Shown in pieces: positions 25,259 to 32,501 of a stretch of 32,641 nucleotides of DNA. This DNA comes from an uncultured Clostridia bacterium (GTDB taxonomy: Bacteria > Bacillota > Clostridia > Christensenellales > UBA3700), in NCBI GenBank assembly GCA_947175555.1, contig CAMWNK010000016.1, positions 1 through 32,641 of the forward strand, given 5' to 3'. Within the stretch, counting starts at the first letter, position 1. Each line of letters starts with the position of its first letter. A model generated the notes under the pieces. It had not been told where the DNA came from. It ran no database searches and worked only from the letters and a program-made list of their open reading frames with translations. The translations under genes were made by a program, and so were the position numbers.

Positions 25259-25346
25259 CGATATACCCGATGACTGGACAGGCTTTCACGCCGACTTAAA
25301 ACACTATACGGTCGAGCACGGCGTTATCGTAAAAAGAAAGAAATAG
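25259..25346 (+). pseudogene. Displaced C-terminal part of the 24878 gene
   Basis: About 29 codons in the frame shifted by one base relative to the gene before it, starting DDIPDDWTG and ending VIVKRKK before TAG. It has no start codon or ribosome site of its own. The composition and W/D/H-rich pattern look like real coding sequence, so a one-base insertion in the preceding GGG is the simplest reading. Confidence 0.5.
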
Positions 25347-25360
25347 CGAGAACGTAAATA

Positions 25361-25390
25361 TTGACAAAATGTTCGCAATGTGGTTAAAAT
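25361..25390 (+). promoter_or_regulatory. Promoter of the Imm1-like gene
   Basis: Perfect TTGACA (25361-25366) and TAAAAT (25385-25390) with 18 bp between; an alternative TTAAAA at 25384 gives 17 bp. Leader of about 27 nt with AAGGA (25411-25415). Confidence 0.65.
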
Positions 25391-25423
25391 AAATTTAACA
25401 ATTTACAAATAAGGAATATAAAA

Positions 25424-25882
25424 ATGAAGGTTACTGTTTTTGACGGAACAAAAGCAAAGGCGGATAAAGTGGTTTGCAAAACGTTCGAAGAAGCCGAAAA
25501 ATTAATGAGAGAGTGTGCCTTAAAACCGCTTGCATCTTTGTATTTCGGCTATGAGGACAGTGAATGTCCCGAGTTTGACGAATCTCCCGAACTTTCCGTC
25601 AATATTAACGGAGAATTAGCAATGTTGAGCTATTGCTACATGGAAGCTGATGAGGATGACGAATACGAATGCGACGATTATGAAGAAGAAGGCGAGCCGT
25701 GCTTGTGGTTTTCAATCGGCAATCATAAAGACAAGGTAAGATTTTTGAACGGTAAAGGAATGAAAACAAGTTTTAAAGACGGTGAAAACGTCGTAACTTT
25801 GGAGCAGGCGATAGAGTGCGTTAAGCAGTTTTACAAAAGTAATGAGCTACCCGACTGCATAGAATGGGACAGAATTTGTTAA
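25424..25882 (+). CDS. Possible Imm1-like immunity protein
   Basis: A 152-aa acidic soluble protein with a very acidic patch in the centre (ADEDDEYECDDYEEEGEP). The C-terminal layout, a strand LWFSIGNHKDKVRFL followed by a helix and the ending NELPDCIEWDRI, recalls Imm1-family immunity proteins that protect against nuclease toxins of polymorphic toxin systems. That is motif memory; no toxin gene is in the window and I could not search. Own promoter, AAGGA site, and 33 nt to the next gene, so probably co-transcribed with the HEAT-like gene. Confidence 0.6.
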   Translation: MKVTVFDGTKAKADKVVCKTFEEAEKLMRECALKPLASLYFGYEDSECPEFDESPELSVNINGELAMLSYCYMEADEDDEYECDDYEEEGEPCLWFSIGNHKDKVRFLNGKGMKTSFKDGENVVTLEQAIECVKQFYKSNELPDCIEWDRIC

Positions 25883-25915
25883 TATGACGTCAAAAACATA
25901 GATTCGGAAAAAATT

Positions 25916-26605
25916 ATGAACAAAACACAGTTGGAAAATTTGATTAAAAGAATGAACACTCCGTACGAACCCGAAATCAGAGTTAGTTGGGAAATGGAGT
26001 CTTGGAAAGCAAGGCGGGAAGCGGAAAAATTAAGCGATACCGCTTTATTGCCTATATTGGAGCAGATTATTGACGAACATCGTGGGGAGGGCGATGGGGA
26101 ACGTGAAGTGCGTAGAAGCGCACGGTTTATATATGCAAAAATATTAAGTAATAATTTTGACGAAAAGGGTTTTTCGTTTTTATTGAACGAACTTTTTACC
26201 GAAACCGATTATTGGACTATTGACAGTATATTGATGCGTATTTGGTTTTTGGATATTCCGCAGGATACAAAGCTATCGCCGCTTTTGAACTTTGCCGAAA
26301 ATGCGAACAGTGAAAATTTGCGAATGATTCTCAACGTTTTAAGCGAATATAAGAACAAAGGAAACAAGGACGCTATTTCCGCTTACCCCGAATTATACAA
26401 AAAAGTTCTCGGTAAGTCCGTACCGCTGAAACAAGCCGTTGTTGATATTTTACAAAGCCACGGCATTAAATCAAAGGCGGATTTAGATAATCAAACAGAT
26501 GAAGAGGGCGCCGCTTTGTATGAAGATTTGAAGGCCGGAATATTGGAAGAATACAATATATCTTTCAAGAAATTAGTTTCTTTGCTCAATAAATTAGTAC
26601 AATGA
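25916..26605 (+). CDS. HEAT-repeat-like helical protein, function unknown
   Basis: A 229-aa protein predicted to be nearly all helical. Repeated helix pairs such as EVRRSARFIYAKIL, FSFLLNELF, SILMRIWFLD, LRMILNVLSEYKN and LKQAVVDILQSHG suggest HEAT/ARM-type repeats. Similar orphan helical-repeat proteins are found among immunity or scaffold proteins, but no specific function can be stated. The start has only a weak CGGA-type site 33 nt after the previous gene. Its stop overlaps the ATG of a 28-codon ORF by ATGA. Confidence 0.65.
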   Translation: MNKTQLENLIKRMNTPYEPEIRVSWEMESWKARREAEKLSDTALLPILEQIIDEHRGEGDGEREVRRSARFIYAKILSNNFDEKGFSFLLNELFTETDYWTIDSILMRIWFLDIPQDTKLSPLLNFAENANSENLRMILNVLSEYKNKGNKDAISAYPELYKKVLGKSVPLKQAVVDILQSHGIKSKADLDNQTDEEGAALYEDLKAGILEEYNISFKKLVSLLNKLVQ

Positions 26606-26688
26606 CGAACAAAATCGAAACAAACTTTTTTGGTTATTGTGTTGCGCATCGCAGGCGGAGTAATGTAGCCGTATTAAGCGTATTGTAG
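26602..26688 (+). CDS. Short 28-codon ORF coupled to the HEAT-like gene
   Basis: An ATGA overlap (26602-26605) joins this ORF to the gene before it. It encodes 28 residues containing CVAHRRRSNVAVLSVL and stops at TAG 26686. Such coupling usually marks a real next gene, so this may be the truncated 5' end of a lost gene or a short peptide. No family is recognisable; it may also be chance. Confidence 0.3.
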   Translation: MTNKIETNFFGYCVAHRRRSNVAVLSVL

Positions 26689-26804
26689 ACAATGTGTTCA
26701 TTGATAGCTATTTGCATAGATTTTAACATAAACAAGGTAATAAATATAAATAAAGGTATTGTCTCGCTTTATTCTATAAGTAGAACCAATTATTAATGCT
26801 TGAT

Positions 26805-26833
26805 TTGATTTCGATTAGTATATATGTTATATT
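26805..26833 (+). promoter_or_regulatory. Promoter of the first GNAT gene
   Basis: TTGATT (26805-26810), 17-bp spacer, and an extended -10 TGTTATATT (26825-26833). Predicted start near 26840. The rest of the gap 26689-26804 shows nothing notable. Confidence 0.65.
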
Positions 26834-26863
26834 GATTGTAGAAGTGAGCGGAGATATATTAAA

Positions 26864-27313
26864 GTGCAATACATTAGAAAAGCGGATATACAAGATTCTT
26901 CGAGACTGGCGGAAATATTGATTTTTTCCAAAAGAATGAATTACAGAGAAATTTTTCATAATGACAAGATTTCTTTTAAGGAGATGCAAGTTTATCCTTT
27001 GGCGCATGATTATATCGTTAATCCCAATAAATTGGAAAATGTTTGGGTGTATGACGATGAATTTGTTAAGGGTATGCTTCGCGTAGAAGATAATGAAATT
27101 GCACAGCTATATGTAGATCCTTTCTTTCAGAACATGGGTATAGGAGGGAAGTTGATTAAATTTGCAATTCAAAAGTTCAAAGTGAAAGTTGTATACGTAT
27201 TAGAAAAAAATATCAGAGCAATTCGTTTCTATAAGCAGCATGGATTTTCATTAACAAATGAGAGGCAGTTGGAAGAAGGAACAACAGAATATATAGTAAA
27301 AATGGAGCGATAA
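26864..27313 (+). CDS. GNAT family N-acetyltransferase
   Basis: A 149-aa acetyl-CoA-dependent acetyltransferase of the GNAT superfamily. After an N-terminal helix pair, the strand EIAQLYVDPFFQNMGIGGKL carries the Q-x-x-G-x-G acetyl-CoA loop, and VVYVLEKNIRAIRFYKQHGF is the usual motif B region. The start is GTG 26864 with GGAG (26850-26853). The substrate cannot be inferred. Own promoter, next gene convergent. Confidence 0.88.
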   Translation: MQYIRKADIQDSSRLAEILIFSKRMNYREIFHNDKISFKEMQVYPLAHDYIVNPNKLENVWVYDDEFVKGMLRVEDNEIAQLYVDPFFQNMGIGGKLIKFAIQKFKVKVVYVLEKNIRAIRFYKQHGFSLTNERQLEEGTTEYIVKMER

Positions 27314-27390
27314 TTACATAGTGTAAAAAGAGTTTTATTACAAATCAGCAATAATATAATTCAATGTAATTGTAAATATATCTTTATATT

Positions 27391-27600
27391 TTAATAGTCT
27401 TTTCTACCGACCAAGTAATCAATTTCTACATTAAAATAATCTGCAAGCAGCCATAATGAAGTAATGCTTGGCTCTTTCTTATTTAGCAGCCAAGAACTTA
27501 TAGTATTCTGTTTTACGCCAATAAGCTGCGCAAGTTTTACTTGGTTTAAGTCCTGCTCAAGCATTAATTCTTTTATTCGCTTTGCAACAATTATATTCAA
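27391..27600 (-). CDS. XRE/Cro-CI family transcriptional regulator
   Basis: A 69-aa single-domain helix-turn-helix protein. The helix-turn-helix core VKLAQLIGVKQNTISSWLLN and the following EPSITSLWLLADYFNVEIDYLVG are typical of XRE proteins; there is no ligand or peptidase domain. It reads on the minus strand from TTG (27600-27598) with a GGCGG site upstream. Its extended -10 (TGCTAAAAT read on the minus strand, 27634-27642) overlaps the DUF4236 promoter and one of the two 17-bp sites. This arrangement suggests it represses the facing genes and itself. Confidence 0.9.
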   Translation of the reverse strand: MNIIVAKRIKELMLEQDLNQVKLAQLIGVKQNTISSWLLNKKEPSITSLWLLADYFNVEIDYLVGRKDY

Positions 27601-27628
27601 TTATTTTTCCGCCTACTTCGTAAACTAA

Positions 27629-27657
27629 TTGACATTTTAGCACCATGGGGATATACT
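27629..27657 (+). promoter_or_regulatory. Promoter of the DUF4236-channel operon, overlapping the XRE promoter
   Basis: Perfect TTGACA (27629-27634) and TATACT (27652-27657) with a 17-bp spacer. Predicted start near 27664. The -35 overlaps the minus-strand -10 of the XRE gene (27634-27639), so the two promoters compete. Confidence 0.8.
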
Positions 27658-27683
27658 ATTTACAAGTAGCACCATGGGGATAT
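27638..27683. repeat. Two identical 17-bp sites, probable operators
   Basis: TAGCACCATGGGGATAT occurs at 27638-27654 and again at 27667-27683, 29 bp apart. Its first 16 bases are an imperfect palindrome (6 of 8 pairs, centre CCATGG), as expected for a dimeric HTH repressor. Copy 1 fills the spacer between -35 and -10; copy 2 lies just after the predicted start. The adjacent XRE protein is the obvious candidate ligand. Confidence 0.75.
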
Positions 27684-27705
27684 TTTGGTTGCTAATGGAG
27701 AAATA

Positions 27706-28764
27706 ATGGGACTACGATTTAGAAAAAGTATTAATTTAGGCATTTTCAAAATAAATATCAGTAAATCCGGTGTCGGTTATAGTTTTGGCACTAAAGGTAT
27801 GCGTTATACTAAAAAAGCAGCGGGTGGTACAAGGAGAACGTTTTCTATACCCGGCACAGGCATATCTTATGTGAAGGACAGCAAGAAAAGAAAAAGAAAC
27901 AAAAATCATGTCGCAGTGCAAAGCAAGGAGCAGGCATATAGTGAGAGTACTTATCGCGAAATAACTGATTCATCCTCAAATAAATTAATTAATAAAATGA
28001 ATGCTGCAACTTGGAAAAATAAATTACTATCATGTATAAAGATTATATTGACAAGTATAGCTTTAATAAGTTTATTATATTTTTGGCGAGCAGCTGATTC
28101 AATTTTATTAGAGCTAACCAGTCTTTTTCTTATGATTCTTTCGCTATTGACGCTAATATTGATACCTAAAAGCGTATCAATTGATTTAGACTATTCATTT
28201 GAAGAATTAGATAGCGAAGTAAAATTTAATAATCTTTTGTCATCCATAATAAATCTTACTGATTCTAAAAAAGTATGGGAGATTGATTCTTTATATTTTC
28301 ATAATGATGTCAAAAATAAAGCCGAATCAAAAGCGTCTGTTAGCAGAAGCGACATAAAAGTAAAAAGAGCAAAATTTTTGCGTTCGAGTTATAAAGTATA
28401 TAGTGTTGATATTAAGGATAGAAAGTTAATATTTCTTCCCGATATCATTGCAATATATCAAAAAAAGAAATGGTGGGCAGTTGAGTGGAGCCATTTAAAT
28501 ATTACCATTAATCCAACTGTTTTTGCAGAAGCAGAAAGCATTCCAAGTGATGCCGAAATAATTGGTTATACTTACTTACATCGAAATAAGAACGGCGGTC
28601 CTGACAAAAGATATTCTTTTAATCCGCAAATTGCGCAATGTAGATATTATTTAATCGGCATTGAATCAATCAATGGCTTGAACGTTATATTGATGCTCTC
28701 GAATAGAAATGTTGCACAATCATTTTATAACGCGTTGTGTGAGATGAAGAACTGTCTATCGTAA
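27706..28764 (+). CDS. DUF4236 domain membrane protein
   Basis: From ATG 27706 the protein is 352 aa. Residues 1-55 are a DUF4236 domain (GLRFRKSINLG, INISKSGVGYSFGTKG, RRTFSIPGTGISY). A basic linker leads to two membrane segments at about 107-123 and 130-147. A C-terminal domain follows, with VWEIDSLYFH and NKNGGPDKRYSFN, seen in other long DUF4236 proteins. Its function is unknown. GGAG (27697-27700) decides the start; an earlier in-frame codon at 27685 overlaps the operator. A gap of only 18 nt leads to the channel gene, so they form an operon under the twin-operator promoter. Confidence 0.85.
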   Translation: MGLRFRKSINLGIFKINISKSGVGYSFGTKGMRYTKKAAGGTRRTFSIPGTGISYVKDSKKRKRNKNHVAVQSKEQAYSESTYREITDSSSNKLINKMNAATWKNKLLSCIKIILTSIALISLLYFWRAADSILLELTSLFLMILSLLTLILIPKSVSIDLDYSFEELDSEVKFNNLLSSIINLTDSKKVWEIDSLYFHNDVKNKAESKASVSRSDIKVKRAKFLRSSYKVYSVDIKDRKLIFLPDIIAIYQKKKWWAVEWSHLNITINPTVFAEAESIPSDAEIIGYTYLHRNKNGGPDKRYSFNPQIAQCRYYLIGIESINGLNVILMLSNRNVAQSFYNALCEMKNCLS

Positions 28765-28782
28765 AAATACAAGGTTAAAATT

Positions 28783-29508
28783 ATGCGCGAAAAACTTTAT
28801 AAAATTTTGGAGGTTTCGGACGGAAATAATCTTTTAAGTACAATTTATGATTATTTCATGATTATAGTAATAATTATAAGTTTAATTCCCTTGGCATTGA
28901 AAAAAACATATTTTGCATTTGAAATATTAGAAATAATTTGTTTAGCAATATTTATAATCGATTATTTGTGCCGCTGGTTGACAGCAGATTATTTATTAAA
29001 GAAAAAGAATAAGGTTGTTGCATTTATAATATTCCCGTTTACATTCATGGCTATCGTAGATATGGTTTCTATCTTGCCTTCAATAACATTGTTGAATAAT
29101 GGATTCAAATTATTGCGTTTATTTAGACTATTTAGAGCTTTTAGGGTGTTTAGAGTATTCAAGGCATTTAGGTATTCGAAAAATATAAGAATAATTATAA
29201 ATGTCTTGAAGAATTCTAAACGATCATTAATTACTGTCGGCACATTAGCTATCGTTTATATTATAATTTCGGCATTAATTGTATTTAACGTAGAACCGGA
29301 TTCTTTCAATAATTTTTTCGACGCGATATATTGGGCTACAATTTCATTAACTACCGTTGGATACGGCGATATTTATCCTGTTACAATCTGCGGACGTGTT
29401 GTTACAATGATATCTTCCGTTTTAGGTATTGCGATTGTTGCATTACCTGCAGGTATAATTACAGCAGGATATATGAAAGAAATCGAAAACGTCAAAGATG
29501 AAAAATAA
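28783..29508 (+). CDS. Voltage-gated potassium channel, six-helix Kv type
   Basis: A 241-aa ion-transport protein. S1 to S3 are hydrophobic segments at about 23-40, 45-67 and 76-95. S4 (residues 108-130) has basic residues every third position: R112, R115, R118, R121, R124, K127, R130. S5 is about 140-165. The selectivity filter TTVGYGD (190-196) and S6 (about 205-230) follow; the filter marks K+ selectivity. There is no cyclic-nucleotide or RCK domain, so gating should be by voltage. Start ATG 28783 follows AAGG (28771-28774). It is the second gene of the XRE-controlled operon. Confidence 0.93.
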   Translation: MREKLYKILEVSDGNNLLSTIYDYFMIIVIIISLIPLALKKTYFAFEILEIICLAIFIIDYLCRWLTADYLLKKKNKVVAFIIFPFTFMAIVDMVSILPSITLLNNGFKLLRLFRLFRAFRVFRVFKAFRYSKNIRIIINVLKNSKRSLITVGTLAIVYIIISALIVFNVEPDSFNNFFDAIYWATISLTTVGYGDIYPVTICGRVVTMISSVLGIAIVALPAGIITAGYMKEIENVKDEK

Positions 29509-29563
29509 ATCTCTTAAAAGTGTACTACAATATTAAAAAATTTTGTTATACCATAGTGATATA

Positions 29564-29591
29564 TTGATTATTACAATTAATTTGCTATAAT
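29564..29591 (+). promoter_or_regulatory. Promoter of the second GNAT gene
   Basis: TTGATT (29564-29569), 16-bp spacer, extended -10 TGCTATAAT (29583-29591). Predicted start at about 29598. Confidence 0.7.
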
Positions 29592-29616
29592 ACCTATAAT
29601 GAAGGAAATAAATAGT

Positions 29617-30030
29617 ATGACAATTAGATATGCGCTCTGTAGCGATAAGCCCTTTTGGTTTACGTTGGATAGGCATTTATCTTATGATGAGTTTGAAAAG
29701 AAAGTCAGAGACAAGCAAGGCTATGTATTGCTTGTAGATAACGAGCCTGTAGGGATATTGCGCTATAATCTTTTTTGGGACAATACGCCTTTTTGCAACT
29801 TACTGTATATACGTGAGGTTTATCAAAACATGGGATTGGGTAAAAGATTAATGAACTTTTGGGAAAGTGAAATGCGATCGCTTGGCTACAAGTCGGTAAT
29901 GACGTCGACGAGGGCAGACGAAAGCGCGCAACATTTTTACCGCGCAATAGGCTATAGCGATTGCGGAACATTGACTTTGCCTGAGCAGCCTGACGAATTG
30001 TTTTTATACAAATTAATTGACGGCAATTAA
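29617..30030 (+). CDS. GNAT family N-acetyltransferase
   Basis: A 137-aa protein from ATG 29617, which has GAAGGA (29601-29606) at good spacing. An in-frame ATG at 29599 sits within a base of the predicted transcription start and could be a leaderless start adding six residues. The CoA-binding loop is in YQNMGLGKRLMNFWE, followed by VMTSTRADESAQHFYRAIGY, a typical motif B. Codon use is closer to the core genes than to the preceding AT-rich ones. Substrate unknown. Confidence 0.88.
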   Translation: MTIRYALCSDKPFWFTLDRHLSYDEFEKKVRDKQGYVLLVDNEPVGILRYNLFWDNTPFCNLLYIREVYQNMGLGKRLMNFWESEMRSLGYKSVMTSTRADESAQHFYRAIGYSDCGTLTLPEQPDELFLYKLIDGN

Positions 30031-30102
30031 AGCGTAATAAATTAATCAATATATATTGTTAAAAACTACTTGGAAGTGTAAGCTATGGTATCTATATCGC
30101 GC

Positions 30103-30131
30103 TTGCTCTATAATATTGAAAATGATATAAT
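30103..30131 (+). promoter_or_regulatory. Promoter giving a leaderless mRNA for the DUF3592-like gene
   Basis: An extended -10 TGATATAAT (30123-30131) with a weak TTGCTC (30103-30108) 17 bp upstream. The predicted start falls on 30138, the A of the ATG. There is no Shine-Dalgarno. Confidence 0.6.
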
Positions 30132-30137
30132 CATTTT

Positions 30138-31172
30138 ATGAAATTCAAAGCCTTCATGATTATTTTTTTCGGCTTATTTATTGTCGTTGGGATTAGTTTA
30201 GCCACCTACGGCTTTGTAAAACTTGCTCAATATAATTTGGCAGATGAAGTTGAGGCAACTGTTGTATCGGTTGACTATAACAATGTCGGGTTGGATGTTA
30301 CTTTTAGCTTTATACACAACGATGAGCATGTAAATACAATCGTTCACTTTGACAATGTAAAATATGTTGACGGAAAAATTCCTTACTACATAGGCATGGA
30401 AACCACAATCAAAGTGGATGAAGAAAATCAAATATTGCAGTTTGGCAAAAAAGACAGTCTTTTGATTATAGCAGGATTAGTCTTTACTGCGGTAGGCGCG
30501 GGATTTCTGTATCTGTTTTTTGGCAAAAAGAGCGGTATTGGAGATATTGCATGCGACTATGAACGTGCAATCGTACAACCTGCCGATAATGTCGATTATA
30601 CAGCCGTATATGAGAATGAAGCAGAGCGATTAACTGAGTTACCAACAAATTCGATAGACCGCATGGTAGGCGAGGCGGGAGTATGGAAAAGCCGAATATC
30701 TGACAGATTCAAGGTGTTTTCGCTGTGGCAAAATATATTATACGGCTCGTTGTTATTTGTGCCGATGATAGTTCTTAGCGTTTTGCCGCTGTTTTATAAT
30801 AAGTCGATTTCGTTAGGATATGTAATATGCAGCATAATAATATGGCTATTTGTATATTGCATAATCGGGATGATTTTCAAAATCCTACTATCTATTTATT
30901 ATAAATTTCTTATTAAATTCGGAAAGTTTAGCGAGCAAAGGCTTGCAACGGTTGTGTGCAGCGCTTTTGAATCGTCGGGCTCTTTGCAATTCGGTACATT
31001 TTCTCGCACGCATACTATAAGTAAGAAATTCAGAGTTGTCGCATTGATAGACGGCAAGCGTTCTGTCGGATACGTAAAGGGCGCTGTACCTCCGCCTCAA
31101 GGCACTGTGCTTAAAGTTCTTATTCGCCCGCGTCGCTTAAAAAGGTGGATAATCGATAACGTAAATGTTTGA
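30138..31172 (+). CDS. Membrane protein with a DUF3592-like domain
   Basis: A 344-aa protein with about four membrane segments (7-28, 107-128, 196-217 and 222-245). Between the first two lies a beta-rich domain of about 70 residues resembling DUF3592 proteins (ATVVSVDYNNVGLDVTFSF region), and a soluble C-terminal domain ends with VRPRRLKRWI-like basic residues (LIRPRRLKRW). I know no defined function for this family. The start has no ribosome site and follows TATAAT by six bases. Monocistronic. Confidence 0.7.
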   Translation: MKFKAFMIIFFGLFIVVGISLATYGFVKLAQYNLADEVEATVVSVDYNNVGLDVTFSFIHNDEHVNTIVHFDNVKYVDGKIPYYIGMETTIKVDEENQILQFGKKDSLLIIAGLVFTAVGAGFLYLFFGKKSGIGDIACDYERAIVQPADNVDYTAVYENEAERLTELPTNSIDRMVGEAGVWKSRISDRFKVFSLWQNILYGSLLFVPMIVLSVLPLFYNKSISLGYVICSIIIWLFVYCIIGMIFKILLSIYYKFLIKFGKFSEQRLATVVCSAFESSGSLQFGTFSRTHTISKKFRVVALIDGKRSVGYVKGAVPPPQGTVLKVLIRPRRLKRWIIDNVNV

Positions 31173-31254
31173 AAGCAGTTCATATTTAAGACGGTGATTA
31201 AACTGTTAAGCTAAGCACTATAATTAAATCGTCTGCATGATTGATTAGATACTA

Positions 31255-31283
31255 TAGAAAATCAAGTATATCTATGTTATAAT
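31255..31283 (+). promoter_or_regulatory. Promoter giving a leaderless mRNA for the serine hydrolase gene
   Basis: An extended -10 TGTTATAAT (31275-31283) with TAGAAA (31255-31260) 17 bp upstream. The predicted start is 31290, the A of the ATG, with no Shine-Dalgarno in between. Confidence 0.6.
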
Positions 31284-31289
31284 TAGAAT

Positions 31290-32501
31290 ATGAAAAGCAA
31301 GTTGAGCACCAAGAAAAAGATAGCTATAAGTGTATTCACGCCCATAGCCGCGTTGCTCATAGCTTTCTTCATATTATGTGTAGTTACGGTGGGCATGTAT
31401 TCTCCTGCATTTTTGGGCAGAGTACTTACTCATTGGGATTCGAGCTTCTCCGATTACGAATTATTTCCCGAGCGCATTATACAAGCAGGGAACAATACCT
31501 ATACGTATGTAAAAGATATTGATGGCGATTTGAGCGATATGTCTATAAATTATAATAATAAGCAGGTATCGTTAAGCAAGTTTGTCGAAGATACGAGTAC
31601 GGTTTCTTTTATCATTGTTAAAAGCGATAAAATTATTTACGAGCAATATGCAGGCGGCTATAACGAAAATTCGATTAACACATCCTTTTCTATGGCAAAG
31701 TCTATTGTATCTCTATTAATAGGGAAAGCTGTAGAAGATGGATATATCAAGAGTATAGACGAGCCCATAGCCAATTATATTACAGAATTTAATGGCAAAG
31801 AAATAGGCAATACTACCATTAGGGATTTACTCCTTATGCGCTCCGATATCGAATACAAAGAAGATAAGTTTTTGTGGTTTGGCGATGATTCTCTTACGTA
31901 TTGGTATGATGACTTAAGGAAGCTCGCGCTTTCACATACAAAACTGACGGACAAGTATGAAGGTAAATTCCATTACAATAATTATCATCCGCTGTTGCTC
32001 GGCATTATATTGGAGCGAAGTACGGGAGTAAGCGTTTCACAGTATTTTGAGCGCGAGATATGGAATAAGATTGGTGCGGAGCATAATGCTTCTTGGAGCT
32101 TGGATAGCGAAAAATGCGGATTTGAAAAAATGGAGAGCGGAATTAATTTCCATGCGGTAGACTTTATTAAAATAGGCAGCATGATTTTACACGGCGGTTA
32201 TTGGAACGGCTGCCAAGTTATAGGAAATGATTGGATAAATGAGTCCACAATATGTAATTTTCCTATTGACGGCGCTGAATATGAGGGCACATTCCTTGAT
32301 AATAAAAATATTGCATACCGATATATGTGGTATTGTACGCCGTCAACGCAATCAGGATACGATATCATAGCATGGGGAAAGTCTGACCAAATATTATACA
32401 TTTCTCCCGATAACGATATTATCGTATTGCGCACAGGCAAAACTGACGGCGGCGTATCTAATTGGGTAGAGACTATCAGAAATTTAATTTCCAATCTATA
32501 A
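31290..32501 (+). CDS. Serine hydrolase of the class C beta-lactamase / penicillin-binding fold
   Basis: A 403-aa protein with an N-terminal membrane segment (about 13-38) acting as anchor or signal, so the catalytic domain is outside. The nucleophile motif SxxK is S134-M-A-K137, and the Tyr motif Y229-N-N231 follows. The third motif is less clear, in the region after AWGKSDQILYISPD. This fold includes beta-lactamases, DD-peptidases and esterases; the substrate is not predictable. The start lacks a ribosome site and sits six bases after TATAAT. The 140 bases after its stop are AT-rich with only weak hairpins and no gene. Confidence 0.85.
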   Translation: MKSKLSTKKKIAISVFTPIAALLIAFFILCVVTVGMYSPAFLGRVLTHWDSSFSDYELFPERIIQAGNNTYTYVKDIDGDLSDMSINYNNKQVSLSKFVEDTSTVSFIIVKSDKIIYEQYAGGYNENSINTSFSMAKSIVSLLIGKAVEDGYIKSIDEPIANYITEFNGKEIGNTTIRDLLLMRSDIEYKEDKFLWFGDDSLTYWYDDLRKLALSHTKLTDKYEGKFHYNNYHPLLLGIILERSTGVSVSQYFEREIWNKIGAEHNASWSLDSEKCGFEKMESGINFHAVDFIKIGSMILHGGYWNGCQVIGNDWINESTICNFPIDGAEYEGTFLDNKNIAYRYMWYCTPSTQSGYDIIAWGKSDQILYISPDNDIIVLRTGKTDGGVSNWVETIRNLISNL

